Source: Candidatus Omnitrophota bacterium
GTDB taxonomy: Bacteria > Omnitrophota > Gorgyraeia > Duberdicusellales > 4484-171
Assembly (NCBI GenBank): GCA_028711575.1
Contig: JAQTSA010000004.1
Coordinates: 1-40,532, forward strand
Length of the DNA: 40,532 bases
Direction of reading: 5' to 3'
Shown: piece after piece, positions 22,808-30,494 of the stretch
How the letters are laid out: each line of letters opens with the position of its first letter
Numbering within the stretch: position 1 is the stretch's first letter
Translations under genes and position numbers: made by a program
The notes under the pieces: model-generated
Seen by the model: the letters and a program-made list of their open reading frames with translations, nothing else
Database searches by the model: none
Told to the model about the DNA's origin: nothing

Positions 22808-23167
22808 ATCGTAAAAATAGAGTTAGAGGATAAGGGACAGGTTTTAAGGCTTGCTGATTTTTGTTTGGAGAAAAAAGCTGAAGATATAGTAGTTCTCGAT
22901 TTAAGAGACCTATCAACTCTGTATGATTATTTTCTTATTTGTTCCGGGACATCTAATCAGCAGGTTAAAGCGATCAACGAACATCTTATAAAAAAAAGTA
23001 AAGCCGCGGGATTTAAGATTCATTATTATCAGCGGGAAGATGATTCCGGTTGGATGCTCCTAGACTACTTCAATATCGTTGTTCATATTTTTGAAAAAGA
23101 AATAAGAAAGTTTTACAATCTGGAAACTCTGTGGAGCAACGCCAAAAAAATTTCTATCGATAAATAA
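22808..23167 (+). CDS. rsfS: Ribosomal silencing factor RsfS (Iojap/DUF143); start codon uncertain
   Basis: KKAEDIVVLDLRDLSTLYDYFLICSGTSNQQVKAI...DDSGWMLLDYFNIVVHIFEKEIRKFYNLETLW. AAGGAGG SD at 22796-22802 points to a start at ATT 22805 or ATC 22808; the only upstream ATG (22709) lies inside the M16 gene. Confidence 0.85.
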   Translation: MVKIELEDKGQVLRLADFCLEKKAEDIVVLDLRDLSTLYDYFLICSGTSNQQVKAINEHLIKKSKAAGFKIHYYQREDDSGWMLLDYFNIVVHIFEKEIRKFYNLETLWSNAKKISIDK

Positions 23168-23210
23168 AAAACAAAAAACAAAAAAATTTAAAAAATTTAT
23201 TCAAAAATTG

Positions 23211-23239
23211 TTGACAACCTTTTTTTATTTTGCGACAAT
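23211..23239 (+). promoter_or_regulatory. Putative sigma70-type promoter TTGACA-17-GACAAT for the histone-like gene
   Basis: TTGACA 23211-23216, GACAAT 23234-23239, in an intergenic region upstream of an AGGAGG-led ORF. Confidence 0.6.
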
Positions 23240-23292
23240 AAAATTGTGATCATTAGTCCGGCGAATGTCGGAAAATAAAAAGGAGGTGATAC

Positions 23293-23418
23293 ATGGCAGT
23301 TAAAAAAGCAAAGAAAGCAGCACCGAAGAAAAAAGTTGTAAAGAAAGCAGCAGCGAAAAAAGTTGTAAAGAAGGCAGCTCCAAAGAAGAAAGTAGCAGCA
23401 AAGGCTAAAAAGAAATAA
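23293..23418 (+). CDS. Lys/Ala-rich histone H1-like small basic protein (41 aa)
   Basis: MAVKKAKKAAPKKKVVKKAAAKKVVKKAAPKKKVAAKAKKK; SD aaggaggtgat 10 nt upstream, promoter upstream and terminator downstream. Below the length cutoff of the ORF track. Confidence 0.85.
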   Translation: MAVKKAKKAAPKKKVVKKAAAKKVVKKAAPKKKVAAKAKKK

Positions 23419-23475
23419 AGATTAAATAATCTTTAAAATCTTTGTATGCACTATATGAAATAAACAACAACTTGA

Positions 23476-23510
23476 GAAAAACCCCGCGTCGCAAAACGCG
23501 GGGTTTTTTT
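23476..23510 (+). terminator. Rho-independent terminator of the histone-like gene
   Basis: AAAAACCCCGCGT-cgcaaa-ACGCGGGGTTTTTTT: GC-rich perfect stem followed by a T run. Confidence 0.93.
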
Positions 23511-23657
23511 ATTTTCGGCTAAAGTAAAAAATCCTTACCTGTAAAGCTTTTTTTTATTTCTTTCAAAATAAAAGTCGAGGTTAGTTCTCTTTTATTTTAA
23601 AGTTTTTATGATATAATCCAAGAGGGTAAATTAAAATGATAAAAGGGAGATGGCTTT

Positions 23658-24227
23658 ATGTTTACAGGTATAGTTCGGGAAGTCGGTTCTGTCGCCGGCA
23701 AAATTAAGAGAAGTTCTTTAACTAAGTTTATTGTCAAGGCAAAGGAAATTTCTAAAATAGCTGAACTCTCCGACAGCATCGCTTTGAACGGTGTTTGTCT
23801 GACCGTTATCTCAAAAAACAAAGATTTGATTTCTTTTGATGTTGTTGAGGCAACTCTTAAGGATACAACTTTAGATCTTATTCGTATCGGTCAATTGGTC
23901 AATCTTGAACCGGCTCTGACTGTCGGGGATAAACTGGGCGGCCACTTTGTTCTTGGGCATGTTGATTCTAAAATTAAACTTAAAAAGATAATTAGACGGA
24001 ATGAGTATTATCAGCTTCATCTGGAGCTGACTCCAAAGATTAAAAAATATATTGTTGAGAAAGGGTCAGTCGCTTTAGATGGGGTTTCTTTAACTGTTAA
24101 AAAGGTGTTGTCAGGTTATTTTACTGTTGATATAATTCCTTTTACCTACAAGCATACTACTTTCTATTTACGTAAAGTAGGTGATTTTCTCAATGTTGAG
24201 TGCGATTATTTATTGAAACGAAAATAA
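23658..24227 (+). CDS. ribE: Riboflavin synthase alpha subunit
   Basis: MFTGIVREVGSV, LNGVCLTV, LGGHFVLGHVDSK, VALDGVSLTV duplicated lumazine-binding domains. Confidence 0.95.
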   Translation: MFTGIVREVGSVAGKIKRSSLTKFIVKAKEISKIAELSDSIALNGVCLTVISKNKDLISFDVVEATLKDTTLDLIRIGQLVNLEPALTVGDKLGGHFVLGHVDSKIKLKKIIRRNEYYQLHLELTPKIKKYIVEKGSVALDGVSLTVKKVLSGYFTVDIIPFTYKHTTFYLRKVGDFLNVECDYLLKRK

Positions 24228-24302
24228 ATTTTTTTTTAGAACAATTTTGACGACGATTAATTCGCCGGATACGAAGTTTCTCAACCTAATTTCCAAAAAT
24301 TA

Positions 24303-24380
24303 CGGGGCGTGGCTCAGTATGGCTAGAGCGCTGCGTTCGGGACGCAGAGGTCGGTGGTTCAAGTCCACTCGCCCCGACCA
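24303..24380 (+). tRNA. tRNA-Pro (anticodon CGG), CCA encoded
   Basis: CGGGGCG...CGCCCCG acceptor stem, C1:G72 pair expected for bacterial tRNA-Pro, anticodon stem CTGCG-TTCGGGA-CGCAG, TTCAAGT T-loop, ACCA end. Confidence 0.96.
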
Positions 24381-24419
24381 TTTATCAAAACCGGTAAAAC
24401 CCAAAGTCCCTTTTTTTCT

Positions 24420-26243
24420 ATGAATATCCTAGGTATTTCGGCCTTTTATCACGATAGTGCTGCGGCTTTAATTCGAAACGGTGAAATTGTTGCTGCGGCT
24501 CAAGAGGAACGTTTTAGCCGCCGTAAACATGATTATTCTTTTCCGGCAAAGGCGATTAGTTACTGCCTTGAAAGTTCCGGATTGGTTTCATCCGATTTGG
24601 ACTATATTGTTTTTTATGATAAGCCCTTTGTAAAGTTTTCCAGGATTTTAGAAACTTATCTTAGCTATGCCCCATGGGGATTGAGGTCTTTTCTTAAAGC
24701 TGCTCCGCTTTGGATAAAACAAAAAATTTGGATAAAGGATATAATAGTTAAAGAACTGGATTTTAAAGGTGAGGTTCTTTTTACGGAACATCATCAATCT
24801 CATGCCGCCAGTGCTTTTTATCCTTCACCTTTCAACCGGGCAGCTTTTTTGACGGTCGACGGGGTTGGCGAATGGGCCACTGCCAGTTTTGGCTTGGGAA
24901 AGGAAAACCAAATTTCCTTTGAAGCCGAAATTAATTTTCCCCACTCTTTAGGTTTGCTTTATTCAGCCTTTACGGCCTATGCCGGGTTTAAAGTTAATTC
25001 CGGTGAATATAAAGTTATGGGCCTTGCTCCTTATGGACAGCCAAAGTATCGTGACTTAATTTTATCGGAACTGATTGACTTAAAAGATGACGGTTCTTTT
25101 CGGCTTAATATGCGCTACTTTAATTATTGTGCCGGCTTGACTATGACCAATAAACGTTTTGATAAGTTGTTTAAATCTTTACCGCGCAAGGCGGAATCGG
25201 CGATTACTCAGCACGACATGGATTTGGCGGCTTCGATTCAATCAGTTAGCGAAGAAGTTATCCTGAGAATGGCCAATCATGTCTTTAAAGTAACGAAAGA
25301 AGAAAATCTTTGTCTGGCCGGAGGCGTTGCTTTAAATTGTGTAGCTAACGGAGAAATTTTAAGAAAAAGCCCTTTTAAAAATCTATGGATCCAACCGGCA
25401 TCCGGTGACGCCGGAGGTGCTTTGGGCGCGGCGCTGTTTGTCTGGTATCAATATCTTAACAAAAAAAGAACGGTAACCAAGGGTTACGATTCTCAGTTCG
25501 GCAGTTACTTAGGTCCGGAATATAGTAACCAGCAGATAAAACTATTTATTGATTCAGAAAATGTCTCGGCTGTTTTTTTTCCGGAAGAAGAGCTGATTGA
25601 TAAAGTCACCGATTTTATTAATGACGGCGCGGTTATTGGATGGTTTCAAGGTCGGATGGAGTTTGGTCCGCGCGCTTTAGGGAATCGTTCGATAATCGGT
25701 GATGCCCGGTCTAAAACGATGCAGGAAACGATGAACCTTAAAATTAAGTTTCGAGAAAGTTTCCGTCCTTTTGCGCCATCGGTTTTAGAAGATAAAGCGG
25801 CTGATTATTTTAAAATAAATAGTCCGAGCCCGTATATGCTGTTAGTTGCTGAGTTGCAGGATAGCGCTAAAATTGAAGAAAAAGATAAAGATAAAAATGA
25901 AAATCTTTTTGGTTTAGAGAAACTCCAAAATGTTCGTTCGATAATTCCGGCAGTCACTCATGTCGATAGTTCGGCTCGCTTGCAGACGGTTAACAGAAAA
26001 ACTAACCGATTATATTACGCCCTGATTAAAAAGTTTGAGGAAAAATATAATTGCCCGGTGATCATTAACACTTCATTCAATGTCCGGGGTGAGCCGATTG
26101 TCTGTACTCCTGGCGACGCCTATTTGTGCTTTATGAGGACGAACATCGATTATTTGGTTTTAGGGAATTATTTGATTGAAAAAAAACATCAAAAACCTCT
26201 TGATAAAGATATTGATTGGTTGAAAAAATTTGAGTTGGATTAA
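24420..26243 (+). CDS. Carbamoyltransferase (NodU/CmcH/HypF-C type)
   Basis: ILGISAFYHDSAAALIRNGEIVAAAQEERFSRRKHD, EHHQSHAASAFYPSPF, LAGGVALNCVANG, FQGRMEFGPRALGNRSIIGDAR. Confidence 0.93.
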   Translation: MNILGISAFYHDSAAALIRNGEIVAAAQEERFSRRKHDYSFPAKAISYCLESSGLVSSDLDYIVFYDKPFVKFSRILETYLSYAPWGLRSFLKAAPLWIKQKIWIKDIIVKELDFKGEVLFTEHHQSHAASAFYPSPFNRAAFLTVDGVGEWATASFGLGKENQISFEAEINFPHSLGLLYSAFTAYAGFKVNSGEYKVMGLAPYGQPKYRDLILSELIDLKDDGSFRLNMRYFNYCAGLTMTNKRFDKLFKSLPRKAESAITQHDMDLAASIQSVSEEVILRMANHVFKVTKEENLCLAGGVALNCVANGEILRKSPFKNLWIQPASGDAGGALGAALFVWYQYLNKKRTVTKGYDSQFGSYLGPEYSNQQIKLFIDSENVSAVFFPEEELIDKVTDFINDGAVIGWFQGRMEFGPRALGNRSIIGDARSKTMQETMNLKIKFRESFRPFAPSVLEDKAADYFKINSPSPYMLLVAELQDSAKIEEKDKDKNENLFGLEKLQNVRSIIPAVTHVDSSARLQTVNRKTNRLYYALIKKFEEKYNCPVIINTSFNVRGEPIVCTPGDAYLCFMRTNIDYLVLGNYLIEKKHQKPLDKDIDWLKKFELD

Positions 26244-26663
26244 ATGGCTGTTTTTGAAGAAATAAAAGATATTAAGTGTAACAAGAAAGAGTTGCGGCGA
26301 TTTTCTCTGGCTTTAAGTCTCGCGATGTCGATTTGGTCCTTTTTGTTCTATCTAAAGGGGGGCGATTTTTTTATTTATTTGTTTTGGTTAAGTTTTATTT
26401 TGCTGGGCTTAACTTTTGTTTTTCTGAATTCTTTAAAACCTGTGTTTTATTTGTTTAAAATCCTGGCAATACTTATAACTACTTTTCTAACTCAGCTGAT
26501 TATAGCTTTTTTGTTTTATCTGATAATTACACCTATCGGTTTATTTTTTCGAGTATTCCGTAAAAAACTGCTGCAGCTTGAACCCGATAAAACTATGAAA
26601 AGTTATTGGGTTTTAAGAAAGGACAAACTCTTTGATAGAAATAGTTGTAAAAGACAATTTTGA
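26244..26663 (+). CDS. SxtJ-like small membrane protein
   Basis: TM-rich 139-aa protein (LSLAMSIWSFLFYLKGGDFF... PIGLFFRVFRKKLLQLEPDKTMKSYWVLR) directly after the carbamoyltransferase and before a DUF5989-like ORF; the PLG/PIGLxxR...SYW ending resembles SxtJ family. Confidence 0.7.
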   Translation: MAVFEEIKDIKCNKKELRRFSLALSLAMSIWSFLFYLKGGDFFIYLFWLSFILLGLTFVFLNSLKPVFYLFKILAILITTFLTQLIIAFLFYLIITPIGLFFRVFRKKLLQLEPDKTMKSYWVLRKDKLFDRNSCKRQF

Positions 26664-26684
26664 AATAATAGCTAAGGAGGATAC

Positions 26685-26843
26685 ATGGGAAAAATTGCTA
26701 TTTTAAAGGAGTTTTGGGAGTTTCTTAAGGTTCGCAAAAAATGGTGGCTTCTACCTATTGTTATTTTTATGGTGCTTCTAAGTTTATTGATTTTTTTAAC
26801 TCAGTCTTCGGCTGTTGCTCCTTTCATTTATACTCTTTTTTAA
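26685..26843 (+). CDS. DUF5989-like 52-aa membrane protein
   Basis: MGKIAILKEFWEFLKVRKKWWLLPIVIFMVLLSLLIFLTQSSAVAPFIYTLF; SD aaggagg upstream. Below the ORF-track cutoff. Confidence 0.85.
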   Translation: MGKIAILKEFWEFLKVRKKWWLLPIVIFMVLLSLLIFLTQSSAVAPFIYTLF

Positions 26844-26908
26844 ACAGGGGGTCACCGGCCTTAAAGGGCGTTGATTTAAATCAAAAAGCCGCTTTAAAGA
26901 CGAGAATT

Positions 26909-26938
26909 TTGATTGAAAAAAAGCCCGTTTAATATACA
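26909..26938 (+). promoter_or_regulatory. Putative promoter TTGATT-18-TATACA just upstream of the ROK gene
   Basis: TTGATT 26909-26914, TATACA(AT) 26933-26938; ATG at 26947. Confidence 0.45.
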
Positions 26939-26946
26939 ATAGATTG

Positions 26947-27915
26947 ATGGAAACATATCTTGGGATTGATTGGGGTGGCACATACATAAAAGCTGGCCTT
27001 GTTGATAGATCCGGCTCTATCTTAAAAAGCAAGGTGTTTGAGTCTTCTTCTTTTTTAGATAAAAAATGCTTTATAAACGCCCTAAAATACCTTGTAATTT
27101 CTTTAGAAGATTTTAAGCCTAAAAAAAATCCGTTATCTAAAAAATCAGAAAAAATAAAGATTAAAGCCGTAGGCATAGGCGCTCCGGGGATTATTGACGT
27201 CAAAAAAGGCTTTATATATTATCTGCCTAACGTTTTGGGCTGGGAAAGATATCCTTTAAAGGCGACGCTTGAAAAGTCTTTGAATTTACCGGTTTATGTC
27301 AATAATGATGCTAACCTTTTTGCTTTAGCTGAAAGCCGTATTGGAGCCGCAAAAGGCAAATCTCGAGTTTTGTTTTTTACCTTAGGAACTGGTCTTGGCG
27401 GCGCAATTATCATTGAGGGACGTATTTTAGAAGGTAGAACCAGTGCTACAGAATTGGCTCATGTTCCGATTAATCTTAAAGGGGCCAGATGTGGTTGTGG
27501 GTCTTTTGGCTGTATTGAAACCTATACTGGAAACCGCTATTTGTTGAAACGTTATAAAGCTATAAAAAAGGGCAAAACTGAAGTTTCAGATATAAAAACA
27601 ATTTATTTGAGGGCTAAAAACAAAGAAAAAGAAGCTTTACTCTTATGGGAAGAGTTTTCATATAATTTTGGGAGATACCTGTCCGGGATGATTAATATTT
27701 TCAATCCCGAAATAATTGTTCTTGGCGGCGGTGTTTCCGGTGCTATTGATGTATTTAAACCTATGTTATTAAAGGTTATAAACCAATTCACAGTTTGGCC
27801 GCATCTTAAGGATTTAAAAATAGTGCCGGCAAAGGTGAAAAATGCCGGTATCGTCGGCGCTGCTTTTTTAGCGAAAGAGGCCTTGAGTAAAGAATCAATT
27901 GGGAAAAAACGATGA
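26947..27915 (+). CDS. ROK family sugar kinase (glucokinase-like)
   Basis: YLGIDWGGTYIKAGLVD, GAPGIID, NNDANLFALAE, GTGLGGAIIIEG, CGCGSFGCIETYTG zinc motif. Confidence 0.92.
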   Translation: METYLGIDWGGTYIKAGLVDRSGSILKSKVFESSSFLDKKCFINALKYLVISLEDFKPKKNPLSKKSEKIKIKAVGIGAPGIIDVKKGFIYYLPNVLGWERYPLKATLEKSLNLPVYVNNDANLFALAESRIGAAKGKSRVLFFTLGTGLGGAIIIEGRILEGRTSATELAHVPINLKGARCGCGSFGCIETYTGNRYLLKRYKAIKKGKTEVSDIKTIYLRAKNKEKEALLLWEEFSYNFGRYLSGMINIFNPEIIVLGGGVSGAIDVFKPMLLKVINQFTVWPHLKDLKIVPAKVKNAGIVGAAFLAKEALSKESIGKKR

Positions 27916-27995
27916 ATTTGTTTCTTGATACTGCCAGCCTTGACGAAATTAAAAAAACGCTTGATTACGGGATTTTTGACGGAGTTAGGACTTAG
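27912..27995 (+). pseudogene. Transaldolase (Fsa/TalC-type) N-terminal remnant, 27 aa
   Basis: MNLFLDTASLDEIKKTLDYGIFDGVRT* matches the N-terminus of small transaldolases (…FLDTANxDEIKx…GxxDGVTTNPSL) and stops where TTNPSL should continue; ATGA overlap with the ROK gene. Confidence 0.65.
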
Positions 27996-28025
27996 TAAAA
28001 GTTAAAAAATAATTTAGGTTAATAA

Positions 28026-30179
28026 ATGAAAAAAAATTTGCTGTTGTTTATTTTTATTGTTTTTACTCGTTTGATTTATGCCAACGAGGCTATTAATCCT
28101 GTTGATGTTAAAGGCGATGAAATAAATTATAGTCATACTGACGGTAAAATACATGCCAAAGGTAACGTTGAACTTAAGTATAAGGAAGTTATTCTTTTTT
28201 GTGATGAAGCTGATTACGATACTAAGTCGTATAAAGCGAATCTAAAAGGTAACGTGAAAATTAAGAGGAAAGATGGTGTTGTTGCCGGCGACCATATCCT
28301 TTATGATTTTACGACTGAAACGGCAACAATGGTTGATGTTGATATCGATTTTCCGCCTATTTATGGCAGCGGCGAGACAATTGACCGGGCTTCTGACGGG
28401 GGGTATTCTTTGAATCGGGGGATGGTTACGAGTTGCGACTTGGATGACCCTCATTATCGTTTAGTTGCTAAACAGATTACTTTTTATCCCGGAGAAAAAA
28501 TCGTAGCAAAAAATATGATCCTTAAAGTTGGTAAAATCCCGATATTTTATTTTCCTTATTTTTCCCAGTCTTTAAAGAACAAATCTTTTCCGGTACAGAT
28601 TACTCCCGGAAGAAGTCATGATTGGGGTGTTTATGCTTTAGGACGTTGGACTTATAATTTGAATCCGGAACAGAAAGGATTTGTTCATACCGATTTTTAT
28701 GAAAAGCGCGGAGTCGGTCTTGGCCTAACGCACAAGGCTGAGACGAAAAAGTACGGAGACGCAGTTTTTAATTATTATTCAATTCAAGACCAATTGTATG
28801 ATCGGGATAAGCGGGAAGAATTTTTTGATGAGTATCCTGAACGGATTAATATTTCTGATAAATATTTGGAGGATGACCGGTATAAGGCTCAACTTTATTA
28901 TAGCTGGAAACCTCAGCCGAACCTTTCAATAAAGGCTGAATTTAATAAATTTTCCGATATTTATTTTATGAAAGATTATTTTTATCGGGAATATGAAAAA
29001 ATCGCAAATCCTACCAGTTATCTTTTGATGGATTATACTATGCCGGGCGGGTCTTTGTCGCTGTTGACTCAAAAACGGGTTAACCGGTTTTATTCGGAAA
29101 CTGAATATTTGCCGCAGTTAGAGTATAATTATTATCGAAGAAATATCGGAACAAGTAAGTTTTATTTTGAGTCTAAAGACAAAATCGGCAATATTACTAA
29201 TACTTTCGCTGATAGCAGCGCTCCTGACCAAACTGCTTGGCGGGCTAATTCCTACAATGTTTTAAGTTATAGCGACAAAATAAAGTGGCTGACGATTAAC
29301 CCTTATATTGGATCAGATCTTACCTATTATTCCCGTAATCGTGACGGGGATGAAAGCCTTTTACGTTTTGTTCCAACAATGGGTATGACTTTCAGTACTA
29401 AACTTTATAAATACTTCAATGATTTAAATTGGAACTTGTTTGGGGAAGAAATTCTTGATTTACGCCATGTTTTAACCCCGGAGATTCAATATAGTTATGC
29501 TCATGACCCGTCAATTGACAATAAAGATTTATATCAGTTTGATAGTGTGGATAATCGGTCTCGGAGTGAATTGATAACTGCTACTTTAAGGAATAAACTT
29601 CAGGCTAAAAATAAAGAACGAGTTTGGGATTTTGTCTATTTTAGCCCGGCGGTTAATTATCGGATCAATGAAGAAGCTAAGGGCAGTTATTTCGAAAGTG
29701 TTACCGCTGACCTTGAAATTTATCCCCGGGAAGGTGTTTCGCTTAAGGCAAAAAGTTTTTATAACCCTCACACTCGCCGGATTACAGAGTTTACAAGCGA
29801 TGTTACCATCAGCGGTACATCTAAGTTTTTTAGGGATGGAGTTGAAGAAGAACTTCAGAGCTATCAAGTCTCGGTCGGTCATCGTTATTTACGGCAAGAA
29901 AGCAGTCAGGGAACGTTTAATTTAGAGTATCAGCTAACGCCGCGAGTGAGATTGAAAAATTATTTACGTTATGAATGGAATACCGGTGATTTTCAAAGAC
30001 AACAGTACGCTGTCGAAACGGATCTTCACTGTTGGCTTATGGACTTAGGGTTCGATATCGATCAAGCCTCGCGCGGCGGGAAAAATTTTACCTTTTGGGT
30101 TATTTTTAGGCTAAAAGCTTTTCCTGACCTGCAAGTCGGATTTGATCAGAGCTACAGCGGAGCTAAGTCTGAATATTAG
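28026..30179 (+). CDS. lptD: LPS-assembly protein LptD (OstA)
   Basis: Signal peptide, OstA-type N-terminus (VKGDEINYSHTDGKIHAKGNVELKYKEVILFCDEADYD...LKGNVKI), then a large beta-barrel-like C-terminal region. Confidence 0.85.
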   Translation: MKKNLLLFIFIVFTRLIYANEAINPVDVKGDEINYSHTDGKIHAKGNVELKYKEVILFCDEADYDTKSYKANLKGNVKIKRKDGVVAGDHILYDFTTETATMVDVDIDFPPIYGSGETIDRASDGGYSLNRGMVTSCDLDDPHYRLVAKQITFYPGEKIVAKNMILKVGKIPIFYFPYFSQSLKNKSFPVQITPGRSHDWGVYALGRWTYNLNPEQKGFVHTDFYEKRGVGLGLTHKAETKKYGDAVFNYYSIQDQLYDRDKREEFFDEYPERINISDKYLEDDRYKAQLYYSWKPQPNLSIKAEFNKFSDIYFMKDYFYREYEKIANPTSYLLMDYTMPGGSLSLLTQKRVNRFYSETEYLPQLEYNYYRRNIGTSKFYFESKDKIGNITNTFADSSAPDQTAWRANSYNVLSYSDKIKWLTINPYIGSDLTYYSRNRDGDESLLRFVPTMGMTFSTKLYKYFNDLNWNLFGEEILDLRHVLTPEIQYSYAHDPSIDNKDLYQFDSVDNRSRSELITATLRNKLQAKNKERVWDFVYFSPAVNYRINEEAKGSYFESVTADLEIYPREGVSLKAKSFYNPHTRRITEFTSDVTISGTSKFFRDGVEEELQSYQVSVGHRYLRQESSQGTFNLEYQLTPRVRLKNYLRYEWNTGDFQRQQYAVETDLHCWLMDLGFDIDQASRGGKNFTFWVIFRLKAFPDLQVGFDQSYSGAKSEY

Positions 30180-30218
30180 TTTAGGGAAATTGAGTTAAAA
30201 GTTTAGCGGCTATATGTC

Positions 30219-30358
30219 TGCAAAATCTCGTACCGACATTTTGCAGCGGCGCTTGCGGTTTTCCGCCGATTGGCGGATTGCCGTTGGATGGCAAAATTCG
30301 ACTAGAGACTTTTGTGCCAAAAGCCTAAGTCTCATTAAAGGTACCTGGTGCCTAAATA
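30219..30358 (+). repeat. Structured repeat unit A1 upstream of ugd
   Basis: CTGCAAAATctcgtaccgacATTTTGCAG hairpin, CCGCCgattGGCGG hairpin, GGCAAAATTCGACTA, GAGACTT...AAGTCTC hairpin, GGTACCTGGTGCCTAAATAT. Near-identical to A2. Start is approximate (+/-1). Confidence 0.9.
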
Positions 30359-30359
30359 T

Positions 30360-30480
30360 CTGCAAAATCTCGTACCGACATTTTGCAGAAGCACTGGCGG
30401 TTTCCCGCCGATTGGCGGATTACCGTTGGATGGCAAAATTCGACTAGAGACTTTTGTGCCAAAAGCCTAAGTCTCATTAA
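30360..30480 (+). repeat. Structured repeat unit A2 upstream of ugd
   Basis: Same ordered elements as A1 with few substitutions; ends ...AAGTCTCATTAA 14 nt before the ugd ATG. Confidence 0.9.
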
Positions 30481-30494
30481 TTAAAGGGGAAAAA

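Noticed and set aside
23640-23657. FMN riboswitch upstream of ribE
   Set aside because: The short leader lacks room for, and any recognisable motif of, an RFN element.
24303-24380. tRNA-Pro as an integration (att) site for a genomic island
   Set aside because: No duplicated tRNA 3' end and no integrase gene in the window; downstream genes do not look phage-derived.
26796-27203. 135-aa minus-strand ORF
   Set aside because: Antisense to the DUF5989-like and ROK genes; no recognisable domain and conflicts with clear plus-strand coding.
30214-30447. 77-aa ORF upstream of ugd
   Set aside because: Lies wholly within the tandem structured repeats A1/A2 and its peptide merely repeats the same translated repeat twice (CKISYRHFAEAL / AKSRTDILQRRL); no protein family.
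30219-30480. CRISPR array
   Set aside because: Only two ~140-nt units per site, no short uniform repeats with unique spacers and no cas genes.
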